Below are positions 24,028 to 32,447 of a stretch of 50,343 nt of DNA, one piece after another. Numbering within the stretch: the stretch's first letter is position 1; every line of letters begins with the position of its first letter. The notes under the pieces are model-generated. The model made no database searches and was not told where the DNA came from. It saw only the letters and a program-made list of their open reading frames with translations. This stretch comes from Methylobacterium isbiliense (lineage in GTDB: Bacteria > Pseudomonadota > Alphaproteobacteria > Rhizobiales > Beijerinckiaceae), in NCBI RefSeq assembly GCF_022179325.1, contig NZ_BPQQ01000049.1:1-50343 (forward strand). The letters run 5' to 3'. Both the position numbers and the translations under genes were made by a program.

Positions 24028-24720
24028 TCAGGCGGCACTCTGGGTCTGCTGGGGAGGGGCCCAGGTCCAGGGCAGGAGTTCGTCGATCCGCCGGGCGGGG
24101 TGAGCCGGCAGGCGAGCCAGCACGTCGGCCAGCCAAGCCTGCGGGTCGACCGCGTTGAGCTTTGCCGTGGTGATCAGCGTCGCCATGGCCGCGGCCCGCG
24201 CCGCGCCACGGTCCGAGCCAGCAAACAGCCATGCTCGTCGTCCAAGGGCAAAGCCTCTGAGCGCGCGTTCGGCGGCGTTGTTGGACAGGCAGATCCGCCC
24301 GTCATCCAGGAACGCGGCAAAGCGCATCCAACGCTTGAGCATGTAGTCAATGGGTTGCCCGCCGACGAACGCGAGAGCTTGATGCGCTGCTCGCCGAGCC
24401 AGGCGTGCAGGTCCTCCACCACCGGCCGGCTGCGCTCCTGCCGAACCCGGCGGCGTTCGTCCGCGCTCAAGCCGTTGATCTCGCGCTCGAGGGCAAAGAG
24501 GAGGTCGATGCGCTCCACCGCCTCGAGTGCGATCGGCGACACGGGCGCGGCACCGGAGCCGCGGCGCGCTCGGGCGACGATGTCGGCCAACTCGAAGAAG
24601 CCGCGGCGGGCGTGCCCCCAGCAGAGCGCCGACGTGACCGCCCCGCCCGCACGCCCCAGATCATAAAGCCCGTTGTAGCCGCCATAGGCGTCGGCCTGCA
24701 GGATGCCCCGCCAGCCTCTC
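24028..24720 (-). pseudogene. tnpC: IS66 transposase (TnpC), C-terminal half, frameshifted
   Basis: RGWRGILQADAYGGYNGLYD, CWGHARRGFFELADI and ALEREINGLSADERRRVRQERS are IS66 TnpC core sequence with the DDE region. A frameshift near 24360-24385 moves to the frame ending at 24028 (YMLKRWMRFAAFLDDGRICL, SNNAAERALRGFALGRRAWL, FAGSDRGAARAAAM). The first ~300 residues of TnpC are missing: upstream sequence is the IS5-family element. Inactive. Confidence 0.8.
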
Positions 24721-25618
24721 AGAGCCTGTTTGACTATGCCGGGCAGTCTTGGGCGCGGTGATAGGCACGCAGCAGGCGGTGGCAGTTGGCGATGCTGATG
24801 GCGTCCTCGGCTGCCGCCGGGCTCTGCTCCCAGTGCCGTGTCAGGCGACGATAGCGCGTGGAGAGGGTGCCGAAGGTGGCCTCGATGCGCCAGCGCAGCG
24901 GCAACGGCTCGAAGCCTTTGGTCTCGGGTGGGCGGGTCGAGATCTGCACGTCGAGGCCGTGACGAGCGGCCGCTTCGTCCATGCGCGCCCCGGTGTAGAT
25001 GCCATCCACCTTCACTCGTTCGGGGGCCCAACCCGCTTGAGCGGCGCGGTCGAACAGCCAGCCTGCAGCCTGGGTGTCGTGGATGTTGGCCGCCGTGACG
25101 AGAGCCGCCAAAACGAAGCCGCGCGAGCAGGTTAGGACGTGGCGCTTGCTGCCTCGGACCTTCTTCTTGCCGTCCGTGCCCCGCACCCCGACCTGCGGCC
25201 CGGACACCACGCTCTGCGAGTCCAAGATCGCGGTTCTGGGCTCGGCCGGACGCCCGTGCTTCGCTCGCACCGCCCGCGTCAGCAAGCCAGCGATCTCCGA
25301 CCAGATCCCCTCGGCCCGGAAGCGGTCGTGTCAGGTGCGCACCGTCTCCCAGGGACCGAAGTCCGTCGGCAGGTAGCGCCAGGGGCAACCCGTCTTCTCC
25401 AGGTACAGGCAGGCGTTGACCATCTCCCGCAGGTCCGCCGTCAGCGGATCGTAGCTGATCAGCAGCGGCGCGACCGTCGCCCACTGTGCATCCGTCAGGT
25501 CGCTCGGGTAGCGACCGCCTTGATCGCGGTAAGTCTGACGATCCGCATCCGTCCACATCGGCTTCTCCTCACAAAGCCAACGCGCGACTGTGCTGCCCAG
25601 TCAAACAGGCTCTGAGAG
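24716..25618 (-). mobile_element. IS5-family element inserted in IS66
   Basis: Bounded by 20-bp perfect inverted repeats CTCTCAGAGCCTGTTTGACT (24716-24735) and its complement (25599-25618). It carries one transposase gene. The left border lies in TnpC codons and the right border in TnpB codons, and no target duplication is evident, consistent with deletion of the intervening IS66 sequence. Confidence 0.75.
24734..25558 (-). pseudogene. IS5-family transposase with a nonsense codon
   Basis: Frame: [20 protein letters not shown] ... [16 protein letters not shown], then TGA (25331-25333), then HDRFRAEGIWSEIAGLLTRA and on in the same frame to 24734. DDE positions lie in AILDSQSV, VKVDGIYTG and RWRIEATFGTLSTRYRRL. 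The stop replaces a codon that is Trp in relatives (VRTWHDRF), so one G-to-A change inactivates it. The element may still move in trans. Confidence 0.8.
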
Positions 25619-25906
25619 CAGGTAGCCCATCTGCGGCGGCGTGATGGCGACGACGCCGTCGGCCGGCGAGGGCCAGAGGAAGCGCCCGCGTTCGAGGCGG
25701 CGCACATAGAGGTTGGCCGCCTGCCCGTCGTGCCAGATGATCTTGACCAGATCGCCGCGCCGGCCGCGGAAGCAGAAGACGTGGCCGCTCGGGGGATCGC
25801 GCTTGAGCACCTCCTGCACCTGCAAGGTCAGGGAGGCGAAGCCCTTCCTCATGTCGGTGGGGCTGGTCGCCAGCCAGACCTTCACGCCGAGCGGAACCGG
25901 GATCAT
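25601..25906 (-). pseudogene. tnpB: IS66 Orf2 (TnpB), C-terminally cut by the IS5 insertion
   Basis: MIPVPLGVKVWLATSPTDMR and GFASLTLQVQEVLKRDPPSG, then VFCFRGRRGDLVKIIWHDGQ are typical TnpB. The normal ending after PPQMGYLL is replaced by SEPV and a stop supplied by the IS5 inverted repeat, removing roughly the last 15-20 residues. It overlaps tnpA by four bases. Confidence 0.85.
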
Positions 25907-26301
25907 CGCGCCCTCAAGGCAGCGATCACCTCGCGCAACGCGCGGCTGTCGACCGCGCCTTCCACATGCACCCGATCGCCCGAGACCAGCTCGATCGTGA
26001 TGCCGCCCGTGCGGCGTGCGGGCCGCTTGCGCGGCGGCACGTCGTGGGCGCAGGCCGCAGGCTCGTCCGCCGGCGTCTCGATCCTCACCGGCAAGAAGAC
26101 CGGCGCCTCAGGTGCGATCCGCTCGCACAGCTGCTTGCGCCAGCGGAAGAGCTGGCTCACGTGCACACCGGCCGATCGGGCGATCTGCGAGGCCGAGGTC
26201 CCCGGCTCGAGCGACAGGGCGACCAGCCGCTCCTTCTCGGCCTGCGGCCAGCGCCGGCGGCGCTCGACCGAGGTGATCACCTCCACTCGCGACGTGGTCA
26301 T
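25903..26301 (-). CDS. tnpA: IS66 Orf1 (TnpA)
   Basis: Encodes 132 residues. An N-terminal helix-turn-helix (RWPQAEKERLVALSLEPGTS, ASQIARSAGVHVSQLFRWRK) precedes a basic linker (PPRKRPARRTGGITIELV) and the conserved ending DSRALREVIAALRA. Intact, but useless without TnpC. Overlaps tnpB by ATGA. Confidence 0.85.
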   Translation of the reverse strand: MTTSRVEVITSVERRRRWPQAEKERLVALSLEPGTSASQIARSAGVHVSQLFRWRKQLCERIAPEAPVFLPVRIETPADEPAACAHDVPPRKRPARRTGGITIELVSGDRVHVEGAVDSRALREVIAALRAR

Positions 26302-26359
26302 AGGGCTGCTCCTAGGATTACGCCTAGGACGTCACGTCATCCCGCTTCCCAGCAAGGTG

Positions 26360-26640
26360 GCCCTCGCCGGACGAATACTGACATTCGGGATTTGCTCCTG
26401 ATTAATAGTCAAGATGTGGGTGCTTTCGAAGAAGTCAAGGCGAATATTGATTTCGAGGAACTCGCAATCGTTGCGTTGCTTGAGCCGTACGAAGCTGTAA
26501 TCCAGGAGCTTGGCTTGAATGGTTGCGACTATGACTGCGAGTCTGGAGACGATGATCACCTCGAGGTAAGCTTCTCGTTCGATACCGCTGAACAGGTCGC
26601 CGCGTTCGAGAAGGCACTTGGGGCGGCTAATCTCCCCTGA
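26360..26640 (+). pseudogene. Acidic protein, apparently 5'-truncated by IS66
   Basis: The frame reads TNTDIRDLLLINSQDVGAFE, VKANIDFEELAIVALLEPYE, AVIQELGLNGCDYDCESGDD, then DHLEVSFSFDTAEQVAAFEK to a stop at 26640. It is strongly acidic, rich in A/T-ending codons and unlike its neighbours, so of foreign origin. There is no ATG; TTG at 26393 or GTG at 26414 could start a shortened product. Its upstream end meets IS66 sequence. Function unknown; it resembles small immunity-type or inhibitor proteins only in charge. Confidence 0.45.
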
Positions 26641-26679
26641 GCCGATGGCGGCCGGAGGTCTTGCACCTCCGGCAGCGTC

Positions 26680-27234
26680 TTACCAGCAGGCGCGAGGCAG
26701 CCGCCGCTTCCAGCGCTCGCCTGCCTTCAGTTTCGGACCCACCTTGCCGCGCATCTTCACAGCCCGTGGCCTGCCCGCCGGCGCTGGGCTTGTCCCCGCA
26801 ACTGGCATTGCTGCCAGAGTTCGAGGTTGATGCGCCGAAGCTGGCAGCCGGATGAGCGCCGAGTTTGTCGCCGTCTCGCTTGCCGACGGCTTCGGCTTCG
26901 CCTTCATGCGCTCAGAAGCGCGTCGCACCCGCGGGAGGCGCGGCTCGCGCATAGGAGTTGGCGCAGTCTCGACGGCGATCGGCTCGACCACCAGCAGGCT
27001 TGGGAGGACGCGGCGTGCCTCGACCTTTGTGACTGGCTGCTTGGCAGGGGAGGGGAGGGCGGCGTCCACCGGCTCCTCGACAAGCCGAGACAGCTCCTGG
27101 GTCAGGTCGGTGCCTGCCCAGAGCACCGACGGTGGCGGAGAAGACGACTTCGTAGCCTCATGAAGGTTCGAACCGAAGCGGCTCCGTGATTTTACCTCGA
27201 CGGTGAACGACCGCCGCACGCGATTGCGTGTCAT
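26680..27234 (-). CDS. Basic, low-complexity hypothetical protein
   Basis: Encodes 184 residues from the ATG at 27234 (AGGA upstream). It opens MTRNRVRRSFTVEVKSRSRF and ends GPKLKAGERWKRRLPRACW; between lie Pro/Ala-rich segments and RRVLPSLLVVEP. The SFTVEVK opening and RILPSL-like motif recur in Rhizobiales hypothetical proteins often found on plasmids. Largely disordered; probably nucleic-acid or protein binding, but not established. Confidence 0.6.
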   Translation of the reverse strand: MTRNRVRRSFTVEVKSRSRFGSNLHEATKSSSPPPSVLWAGTDLTQELSRLVEEPVDAALPSPAKQPVTKVEARRVLPSLLVVEPIAVETAPTPMREPRLPRVRRASERMKAKPKPSASETATNSALIRLPASAHQPRTLAAMPVAGTSPAPAGRPRAVKMRGKVGPKLKAGERWKRRLPRACW

Positions 27235-27425
27235 CGTTGTCCTGGATGGTTGGATAGCTGGGTCAGCTCGCACCAATTTGCGGCTTCGTACAAGGTAGGC
27301 GTGACGCTATAGCCTGTCCAGTGCTGCCTTATGATTTTTCGATGCTGCGTCCGGACAGGAGTGCGCACACACTCCTCGGTGCGCGAGCGGGGCGCGCCAA
27401 ACGCGTCTGCTCGTCACCTCCCGCT

Positions 27426-28262
27426 TCAAGCGCGGCAGTCAGACGTGTCAAACCCAGCCATCTCGGCAGCCTGGAGGACGGCCTGGATCACCGCTGCGGG
27501 CTTGTCCTGCTGGACGAAGTGGCCACTGCCCTCGACGACTATCAGCCGCCCGCGCGGTGACAGCGCCGCGGTCCGGACTTGAACGTCGCGCCAGAGCGCC
27601 TCGCGCTCCAGTGTGTCCCCATGGTCGGTCGCAGCCAGCACAATCAGCGGAACCGGCGGGAACGGCGGCCCAGAATTCATCGCTGCGATGCTCGGTGGCA
27701 CCCCCGCCTCTTCAGCGGCCGCAACCGTGCCGCTCGCCGGCGGGGTCGGGGACACGAAGACACCGGGCGGCTCAGCCGGGCTCGTGGCATCAACCAGGAC
27801 GACCGCCGCCGTCGCTGTGGGATGAAGGCGAGCGAAGGCTTGGACGTAGAGGCCGCCGAGCGAGTGGCCAACGAGGATGTAGGGCGGCGCCAGATCCAGC
27901 GTGCGCAGCAGCACCAGGAGCTGATCGGCAACAGTATCGGCGAGAACGACCTGATCAGGGGCGCTCGCGGCACTGCCCCCGATACCCGGCCGATCGTAGC
28001 GGATGACCCGCATGCACGAGGCGAGTGCAGGTGCGACGAGCGCCCAACTCTGCATGTCCTTACCGCGCCCGGCCTCGAGGACCACCACCGGACCGGCGCT
28101 ACCCATCTCGTTCACCGCGATGTCGGCTGATCCGACGCGATGCCTTCTGCCCTCGGCCAAAGCCGGCGTGAGGCAGCCTGCTGCCCATGCCAGTCCGGAC
28201 ACCCAGGCGACGGCGTGCGAGTAGCTGCGTCTCCTGCTCGACACGACGACGCCTCCGTTCAC
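27426..28262 (-). CDS. Exported alpha/beta hydrolase
   Basis: Encodes 278 residues with an N-terminal signal-like segment (SHAVAWVSGLAWAAGCLTPALA). The alpha/beta hydrolase core is complete: VVVLEAGRGKDMQSWALVAP (oxyanion region), RVIRYDRPGIGGS, nucleophile elbow VGHSLGGLYVQAF, an acid in IVLAATDHGD or the preceding loop, and His in VEGSGHFVQQDKP. Substrate unknown; an esterase or epoxide-hydrolase-like role is possible. Not obviously in an operon. Confidence 0.85.
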   Translation of the reverse strand: MNGGVVVSSRRRSYSHAVAWVSGLAWAAGCLTPALAEGRRHRVGSADIAVNEMGSAGPVVVLEAGRGKDMQSWALVAPALASCMRVIRYDRPGIGGSAASAPDQVVLADTVADQLLVLLRTLDLAPPYILVGHSLGGLYVQAFARLHPTATAAVVLVDATSPAEPPGVFVSPTPPASGTVAAAEEAGVPPSIAAMNSGPPFPPVPLIVLAATDHGDTLEREALWRDVQVRTAALSPRGRLIVVEGSGHFVQQDKPAAVIQAVLQAAEMAGFDTSDCRA

Positions 28263-28323
28263 GGACGAGTGGGTGGCCGAGATCCGGGATGATGGGCCTC
28301 ACCATCAGAATGAGTATTCTGAC

Positions 28324-28749
28324 CTAATAAGGGCCACGAAACAGGTCACCCATCGCCTTGCGCCGGAACAGCGCGAACCAGCGGCGGCGCTGGTGCTCGA
28401 TCCGATCGTGGAGCATGTGGCAGCGTTGGCAAAGCGCTGCCAAGTTCTGGTCGGCATTGTTGCTCGGATCATGGACGTGATGGGCGGTCGCCAGCACCAC
28501 TCGGGTCGTGCGCACGCCTGCGAGGAGATTTGCCTTCCTCAGGCGCCCGCGGAGGCGCCGTCCCTGGCCATCACGCCAGCAGCCGCTCTCGACGTCCCAC
28601 CAGCGGCCGTCGCCGAGGTGGAAGACCCGCTGCAGGTGTGGGCGGTTGCACGCCTCGCAACGCCCTCGTGCGCGGTGGAAGTGGATCACGTGGGAGAGCT
28701 GCGGCCAGTCAATCGGGTAGAAGTAGCGATGCTCCCGCCGGATCGGCAT
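28324..28749 (-). CDS. HNH-nuclease-like zinc protein (copy 1)
   Basis: Encodes 141 residues. CEACNRPH (Cys31, Cys34) and LCQRCHMLHD form two zinc-ligand pairs. LATAHHVHDP...NADQNLAALCQRCHMLHD has the H...N...H order of HNH endonucleases. Conserved YFYPIDWPQLSHVI and the ending RRWFALFRRKAMGDLFRGPY are shared with copy 2 at 41676-42104. It lies 30 bases downstream of the CtrA paralogue gene in the same direction, so the two may be co-transcribed. Nuclease activity is inferred. Confidence 0.7.
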   Translation of the reverse strand: MPIRREHRYFYPIDWPQLSHVIHFHRARGRCEACNRPHLQRVFHLGDGRWWDVESGCWRDGQGRRLRGRLRKANLLAGVRTTRVVLATAHHVHDPSNNADQNLAALCQRCHMLHDRIEHQRRRWFALFRRKAMGDLFRGPY

Positions 28750-28779
28750 CCATGCTCCACGATGTCATGTGTCCAGGGC

Positions 28780-29481
28780 TCAGCCAGCCATGGCCTGCTT
28801 CTCGGCCATTCCGTCGTGCAGCACGTAGCCGCGGCAACAGATGGTCTCGATGTAGTTCTTGCCCTGGCTGGCATTGGCCAGCTTCTTGCGCAGCTTGCAG
28901 ATGAAGACGTCGATGATCTTCAGCTCGGGCTCGTCCATGCCGCCGTAGAGATGGTTGAGGAACATCTCCTTGGTCAGCGTCGTGCCCTTCCGCAAGCTGA
29001 GGAGTTCGAGCAGCTGGTACTCCTTGCCGGTGAGATGCACCCGCGAGCCCGAGACCTCGACGGTCTTCTGGTCGAGGTTGACCACGAGGTCGCCCGTGGT
29101 GATGACCGACTGGGCGTGGCCCTTCGAGCGGCGCACGATCGCGTGAATACGGGCGACGAGCTCGTCCTTGTGGAAAGGTTTGGTGAGGTAGTCGTCGGCC
29201 CCGAAGCCGAGGCCCTTCACCTTGTCCTCGATCCCGGCCATGCCGGACAGGATCAGGATCGGCGTCTTGACCTTGGCGACCCGGAGCGAGCGCAGCACCT
29301 CGTAGCCCGACATGTCGGGGAGGTTCAGGTCGAGGAGGATGATGTCGTAGTCGTACAGCTTGCCGAGATCGACGCCCTCCTCGCCGAGGTCGGTGGTGTA
29401 GGTGTTGAAGTTCTCGGACTTGAGCATCAGCTCGACGCTTGCCGCGACCGAAGCGTCGTCCTCGATCAGCAGTACGCGCAT
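28780..29481 (-). CDS. ctrA: CtrA-type response regulator, plasmid paralogue
   Basis: Encodes 233 residues and is colinear with the cell-cycle regulator CtrA. Receiver: Asp8/Asp9, phosphoacceptor Asp51 ([11 protein letters not shown]), Lys101. OmpR-type DNA-binding domain: [20 protein letters not shown], then [20 protein letters not shown] and [11 protein letters not shown]. The wing, normally TVWGRGYVLRD, reads [11 protein letters not shown] (residues 213-223), an unusual change at a near-invariant place. A CtrA-like half box lies upstream (29525-29540). GGAGG lies nine bases before the ATG. It probably acts beside the chromosomal CtrA on shared or diverged sites. Confidence 0.88.
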   Translation of the reverse strand: MRVLLIEDDASVAASVELMLKSENFNTYTTDLGEEGVDLGKLYDYDIILLDLNLPDMSGYEVLRSLRVAKVKTPILILSGMAGIEDKVKGLGFGADDYLTKPFHKDELVARIHAIVRRSKGHAQSVITTGDLVVNLDQKTVEVSGSRVHLTGKEYQLLELLSLRKGTTLTKEMFLNHLYGGMDEPELKIIDVFICKLRKKLANASQGKNYIETICCRGYVLHDGMAEKQAMAG

Positions 29482-29524
29482 GTCGGAGATCCTCCAGAGA
29501 TTGAAGCTTTCTATAAGGACATCG

Positions 29525-29540
29525 GCAACAAACCGTTAAG
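29525..29540. promoter_or_regulatory. CtrA-like half box upstream of the ctrA paralogue
   Basis: Read on the minus strand the site is TTAA-CGGTTTG-TTGC, with the first half and spacer identical to the full box at 18304-18319 and the second half degenerate. It lies 44-59 bases before the start codon, the same placement as at the other gene. Suggests autoregulation. Confidence 0.45.
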
Positions 29541-29680
29541 GCTTGGCGGCAGCTCATCGTGGGGCCGAGGCCGCCGGGGCGTGTCCGAGCTGGGCGGCCC
29601 TCCGAGTTCCTATTACCCGCGTAATCGCGGCTCCCGGCGGATGCCAACCTCTCGTCAGAGCCCCAGCAGCCAAGACCCGC

Positions 29681-30148
29681 TCAGCGCGACGTGAGCAGGG
29701 CGTAGAGGTCGGTGACCGGCACGGCAGGATCGCCGTAAGCCTCCCAGCTCAGCCCTGCCGGTTCGTGGCCGTGCTCGACGACCCAGGCCATCAGCGCCCG
29801 CCAGGCGTCTGGTAGCTGCGTGTATGGTCCTTCCAAGCGCAGGTGCCCTGCACGACCGCCAGGGATCTCCTGCACGGTCACGCGATCGGTCGCTCGGAAG
29901 CCTCCGGCAATGGTCGAGCCCGCCGCGATGCGGATGCGGTCGCCCGACGGTGGGAGGGAGAACGTCACCTCCAGACCTGTCTTCTCGACCCCCCGGGCAG
30001 CAAGGACCGCATCGACCCGCGCGCGAGCTTCTCGCTGGAACTGCGGGATCTCCGCGAAGGACATCTCGCCCCATTCCACGGCGGTGATGCTGGGCGACAC
30101 CATGACGATCTCCGGCGTACCAAAGCTGCTGGGCGTTCTGTCCGACAT
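29681..30148 (-). CDS. GyrI-like small-molecule-binding protein
   Basis: Encodes 155 residues with the AraC effector-binding/GyrI fold: ITAVEWGEMSFAEIPQFQRE, VTFSLPPSGDRIRIAAGSTI, QEIPGGRAGHLRLEGPYTQL and AWVVEHGHEPAGLSWEAYGD. No DNA-binding domain is attached. It diverges from the ArsR-type gene at 30270 with a shared promoter, so it is probably that repressor's target, acting as a ligand sink or hydrolase-like detoxifier. Confidence 0.8.
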   Translation of the reverse strand: MSDRTPSSFGTPEIVMVSPSITAVEWGEMSFAEIPQFQREARARVDAVLAARGVEKTGLEVTFSLPPSGDRIRIAAGSTIAGGFRATDRVTVQEIPGGRAGHLRLEGPYTQLPDAWRALMAWVVEHGHEPAGLSWEAYGDPAVPVTDLYALLTSR

Positions 30149-30245
30149 GCTGTCCTCAAGCCCCTCTCGTGACCCGGTTTTCTCGAGGCGCCGAGCAGGG
30201 CGCGGGTGCCTCCAGCATCAACGATGGTGTGGGAGTTGACAATGC

Positions 30246-30278
30246 GTTAGCTAAGACTTACAGTAAGTGATGGCTAAC
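30246..30278. promoter_or_regulatory. Concentric palindromic operator over the arsR start codon
   Basis: GTTAGC-N4-ACTTAC-A-GTAAGT-N4-GCTAAC: two pairs of inverted arms share one centre at 30262. The site covers the start codon of the ArsR gene at 30270, so binding would block transcription or translation initiation of the regulator itself and probably the divergent gene. Confidence 0.65.
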
Positions 30279-30581
30279 ACACAAGCCCTCCTCGCCATCA
30301 CGGCGCTGGGCGATCCGACGCGGCGGCAGATCTTCGAGCGTCTGGCTCACGGACCCAGTCCGGTCGGTGAGCTTGCCAGCACCATGGCTGTCACCCGGCC
30401 CGCTGTCTCTCAGCACCTTCGCGTTCTGAAGGAGGCTGGTCTGGTCACGGAAACCGCGCAGGGCACTCGCCGGATCTACCGGCTCGACAGACGCGGGATC
30501 GGCGCGATCCACGCGTGGCTCGACGAGCGATGGGCCGAGGCGCTCAATGCAGCGGGATCCACCCTCGACCAAGATTTCTGA
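30270..30581 (+). CDS. ArsR-family winged-helix repressor
   Basis: Encodes 103 residues from the ATG at 30270 (a GTG one codon earlier is also open). Typical ArsR/SmtB helix order: ALGDPTRRQIFERLAHGPSP, VGELASTMAVTRPAVSQHLR (recognition helix), VLKEAGLVTETAQGTRRIYR (wing). It lacks the Cys metal-site motif after helix 3, so it is of the non-metal group often paired with SRPBCC or GyrI-like proteins. Probably autoregulated through the palindrome over its start. Confidence 0.85.
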   Translation: MANTQALLAITALGDPTRRQIFERLAHGPSPVGELASTMAVTRPAVSQHLRVLKEAGLVTETAQGTRRIYRLDRRGIGAIHAWLDERWAEALNAAGSTLDQDF

Positions 30582-30670
30582 TCGCACGACGACATCGACC
30601 TAATCGGTGGAGGGAGGTCGGCCGTGTGCGCTTGCGCACGTCGCGGCACTGGGGGCATCCCCACATGAGA

Positions 30671-30734
30671 TTTGCCCCTCGTGGGCGTTTCCTCCCTAGA
30701 CTTCGGGCCGCCTCGCAAGGGCGGCCTTTCTTTT
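30671..30734 (+). ncRNA. Candidate small RNA module, second copy
   Basis: GCCC (30674-30677)/GGGC (30683-30686) hairpin, then single-stranded GTTTCCTCCCTAGACTT, then terminator GGCCGCC (30706-30712)/GGCGGCC (30720-30726) and TTTCTTTT. It matches 2486-2545 in order and in the linker, while the terminator stem differs by paired changes, evidence that structure is maintained. Upstream hairpins (GTGCGC/GCGCAC near 30627 and GGGGGCATCCCC) may belong to the same transcript. No coding sequence between 30582 and the IS256 element is convincing. Confidence 0.5.
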
Positions 30735-31086
30735 CGCAGTCGCGGCGTCGTTGAAGCGTCTCGGATGGGTATACCCGGACGAGACGGAGGTGTGAGACAC
30801 CTTCCTCGTCTCAAGCGGGTTGCTTTCGAGTTGCTGAACGTCACGTTGCGGTGGTCTAGAACCAAACGAGACGCCTTATGACCCGCATTGTAGGCCTCGC
30901 CGGCGATCATATCCCGAACTCCTACACCGACACGCCCTGGCATAGCCCCAGCTTGGTTCGCGGGCAGCCTCATAGGTGCACCCGAAGGACGTCGAATGTC
31001 AGGGCGCGCTGGGTGGAGCGGTCGTGCCCCATGTTGTGGTGTAGCTTCGGCGTGGTCACCACGCTCACCGGCTGGGGCCGGGACGA

Positions 31087-32286
31087 TCAGGCTGCCAGGG
31101 TGGGCAGGCTGACGAGCGGATCATCGCCGATGGGGGCGATGCTTTCCAGGGTGATGTAGCGGGCGCGCTGGACGGCCCACTCGTCGTTCTGTTCGAGCAG
31201 GATCGCGCCAACGAGGCGCGTGATAGCGGCTTCGTTGGGGAAGATGCCGACCACCTCGGTGCGCCGCTTGATCTCGCCATTGAGGCGCTCCAGCGGGTTC
31301 GTGCTGTGAAGCTTGACCCGGTGGGCGGACGGGAAGCCCATGTAGGCCAGCACGTCGGGTTCCGCCTCATCCATGAGGGCTGCGAGCTTGGGCACCTTGG
31401 GCCGGAGTTGGTCGGCCACGCGCCGCCACTGAAGGCGAGCCGCCTCGGCATCATCCTGAGCGAAGGCGGTGGCGATGAAGGCGGACACCACGCGCCGCCC
31501 GCTCCGACCGGCATGCGCCAGCACGGTCCTCATGAAGTGGACGCGGCACCGCTGCCATGTGGCGTTCATCACCTTGGCGACCGAGGCCTTGATGCCCGCG
31601 TGGGCGTCCGAGATCACCAGCTTGACCCCGCGCAGGCCGCGGCGCGCCAGCTTGCGCAGGAACGCGGTCCAGAAGGTCTCGGCCTCGGAGGGGCCGACGT
31701 CCATGCCGAGCACTTCCCTGCGGCCGTCGCTGTTCACGCCCACCGCCACGATCACGGCGACAGAGACGATGCGCCCGGCTTGGCGCACCTTCACGTAAGT
31801 GGCGTCGATCCAGAGATAGGGCCACTCGCCCTCGATGGGCCGGTCGAGGAGCGCGCCCACGCGCTCGTCGATCTCCTGGCACAGGCGTGAGACCTGGCTC
31901 TTCGAGATGCCCGTGCCGCCCATGGCCTGGACGAGGTCATCGACGGACCGGGTCGAGATGCCCTGGAAGTAGGCCTCCTGGATCACCGCCGTGAGCGCCT
32001 TCTCGGCCAAGCGGCGCGGCTCCAGGAAGCTCGGGAAGTACGAGCCCTTCCTCAGCTTCGGGATGCGCAACTCCACCTTACCGGCCCGCGTCTGCCAGTC
32101 CCGGTCGCGGTAGCCGTTGCGCTGGACCAGCCGCTCGGCGCTCTTCTCGCCGTGAGCCGCCCCAGTCAGGCCGCCCACCTCCAATTCCATCAGCCGCTCG
32201 GCCGCAAAGCCGATCATCTCGCGCAGCAGGTCCGCGTCGGCGCTCTTCTCCAGCAGGCCGCGCAGGCTCATCATCTCGTCGGTCAT
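31087..32286 (-). CDS. IS256-family transposase (mutator type)
   Basis: Encodes 399 residues from the ATG at 32286 ([15 protein letters not shown]). Conserved blocks: [20 protein letters not shown], catalytic Asp in [20 protein letters not shown], second Asp in [33 protein letters not shown], and catalytic Glu in [20 protein letters not shown]. Full length and intact. A very strong hairpin precedes the gene inside the right end. Confidence 0.9.
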   Translation of the reverse strand: MTDEMMSLRGLLEKSADADLLREMIGFAAERLMELEVGGLTGAAHGEKSAERLVQRNGYRDRDWQTRAGKVELRIPKLRKGSYFPSFLEPRRLAEKALTAVIQEAYFQGISTRSVDDLVQAMGGTGISKSQVSRLCQEIDERVGALLDRPIEGEWPYLWIDATYVKVRQAGRIVSVAVIVAVGVNSDGRREVLGMDVGPSEAETFWTAFLRKLARRGLRGVKLVISDAHAGIKASVAKVMNATWQRCRVHFMRTVLAHAGRSGRRVVSAFIATAFAQDDAEAARLQWRRVADQLRPKVPKLAALMDEAEPDVLAYMGFPSAHRVKLHSTNPLERLNGEIKRRTEVVGIFPNEAAITRLVGAILLEQNDEWAVQRARYITLESIAPIGDDPLVSLPTLAA

Positions 32287-32355
32287 CGGAGGTCTCTCGG
32301 GTTCGGGGTTGTGCTCGCAACCCGACCCTACCCGGCAACCGCCGATGACCACCCC

Positions 32356-32411
32356 GCGAGAGAGCCCGCCTGCTCCAGCGCTGTGAAGGGCGCGCAGGCG
32401 GGCTCTCTCGC
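32356..32411. promoter_or_regulatory. 18-bp perfect inverted repeat in the IS256 leader
   Basis: GCGAGAGAGCCCGCCTGC (32356-32373) is exactly inverted at 32394-32411 with a 20-base loop. It lies between the transposase start and the right terminal repeat, where transcripts entering from outside would fold it and could stop or hide the start signal. Confidence 0.6.
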
Positions 32412-32447
32412 TACCGTCGAGCTACACCATCAGCAGGGACACGACCG

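Larger units (their letters stand above)
31019..32447 (-). mobile_element. IS256-family insertion sequence
   Basis: Ends carry imperfect 27-bp inverted repeats: CGGTCGTGCCCC...GGTGTAGC (31019-31045) and the complement of CGGTCGTGTCCC...GGTGTAGC (32421-32447). GGGTGGAG on the left and GGGTGGCG on the right look like an 8-bp target duplication with one change. One transposase gene is carried on the minus strand; the element appears complete. Confidence 0.75.

Noticed and set aside
29482-29680. Separate small gene upstream of ctrA
   Set aside because: No start with a ribosome-binding site; the stretch reads as promoter DNA with the CtrA half box.
28273-29694. 473-residue plus-strand open frame
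   Set aside because: Antisense to the HNH-like and ctrA genes, both of which have clear family motifs.
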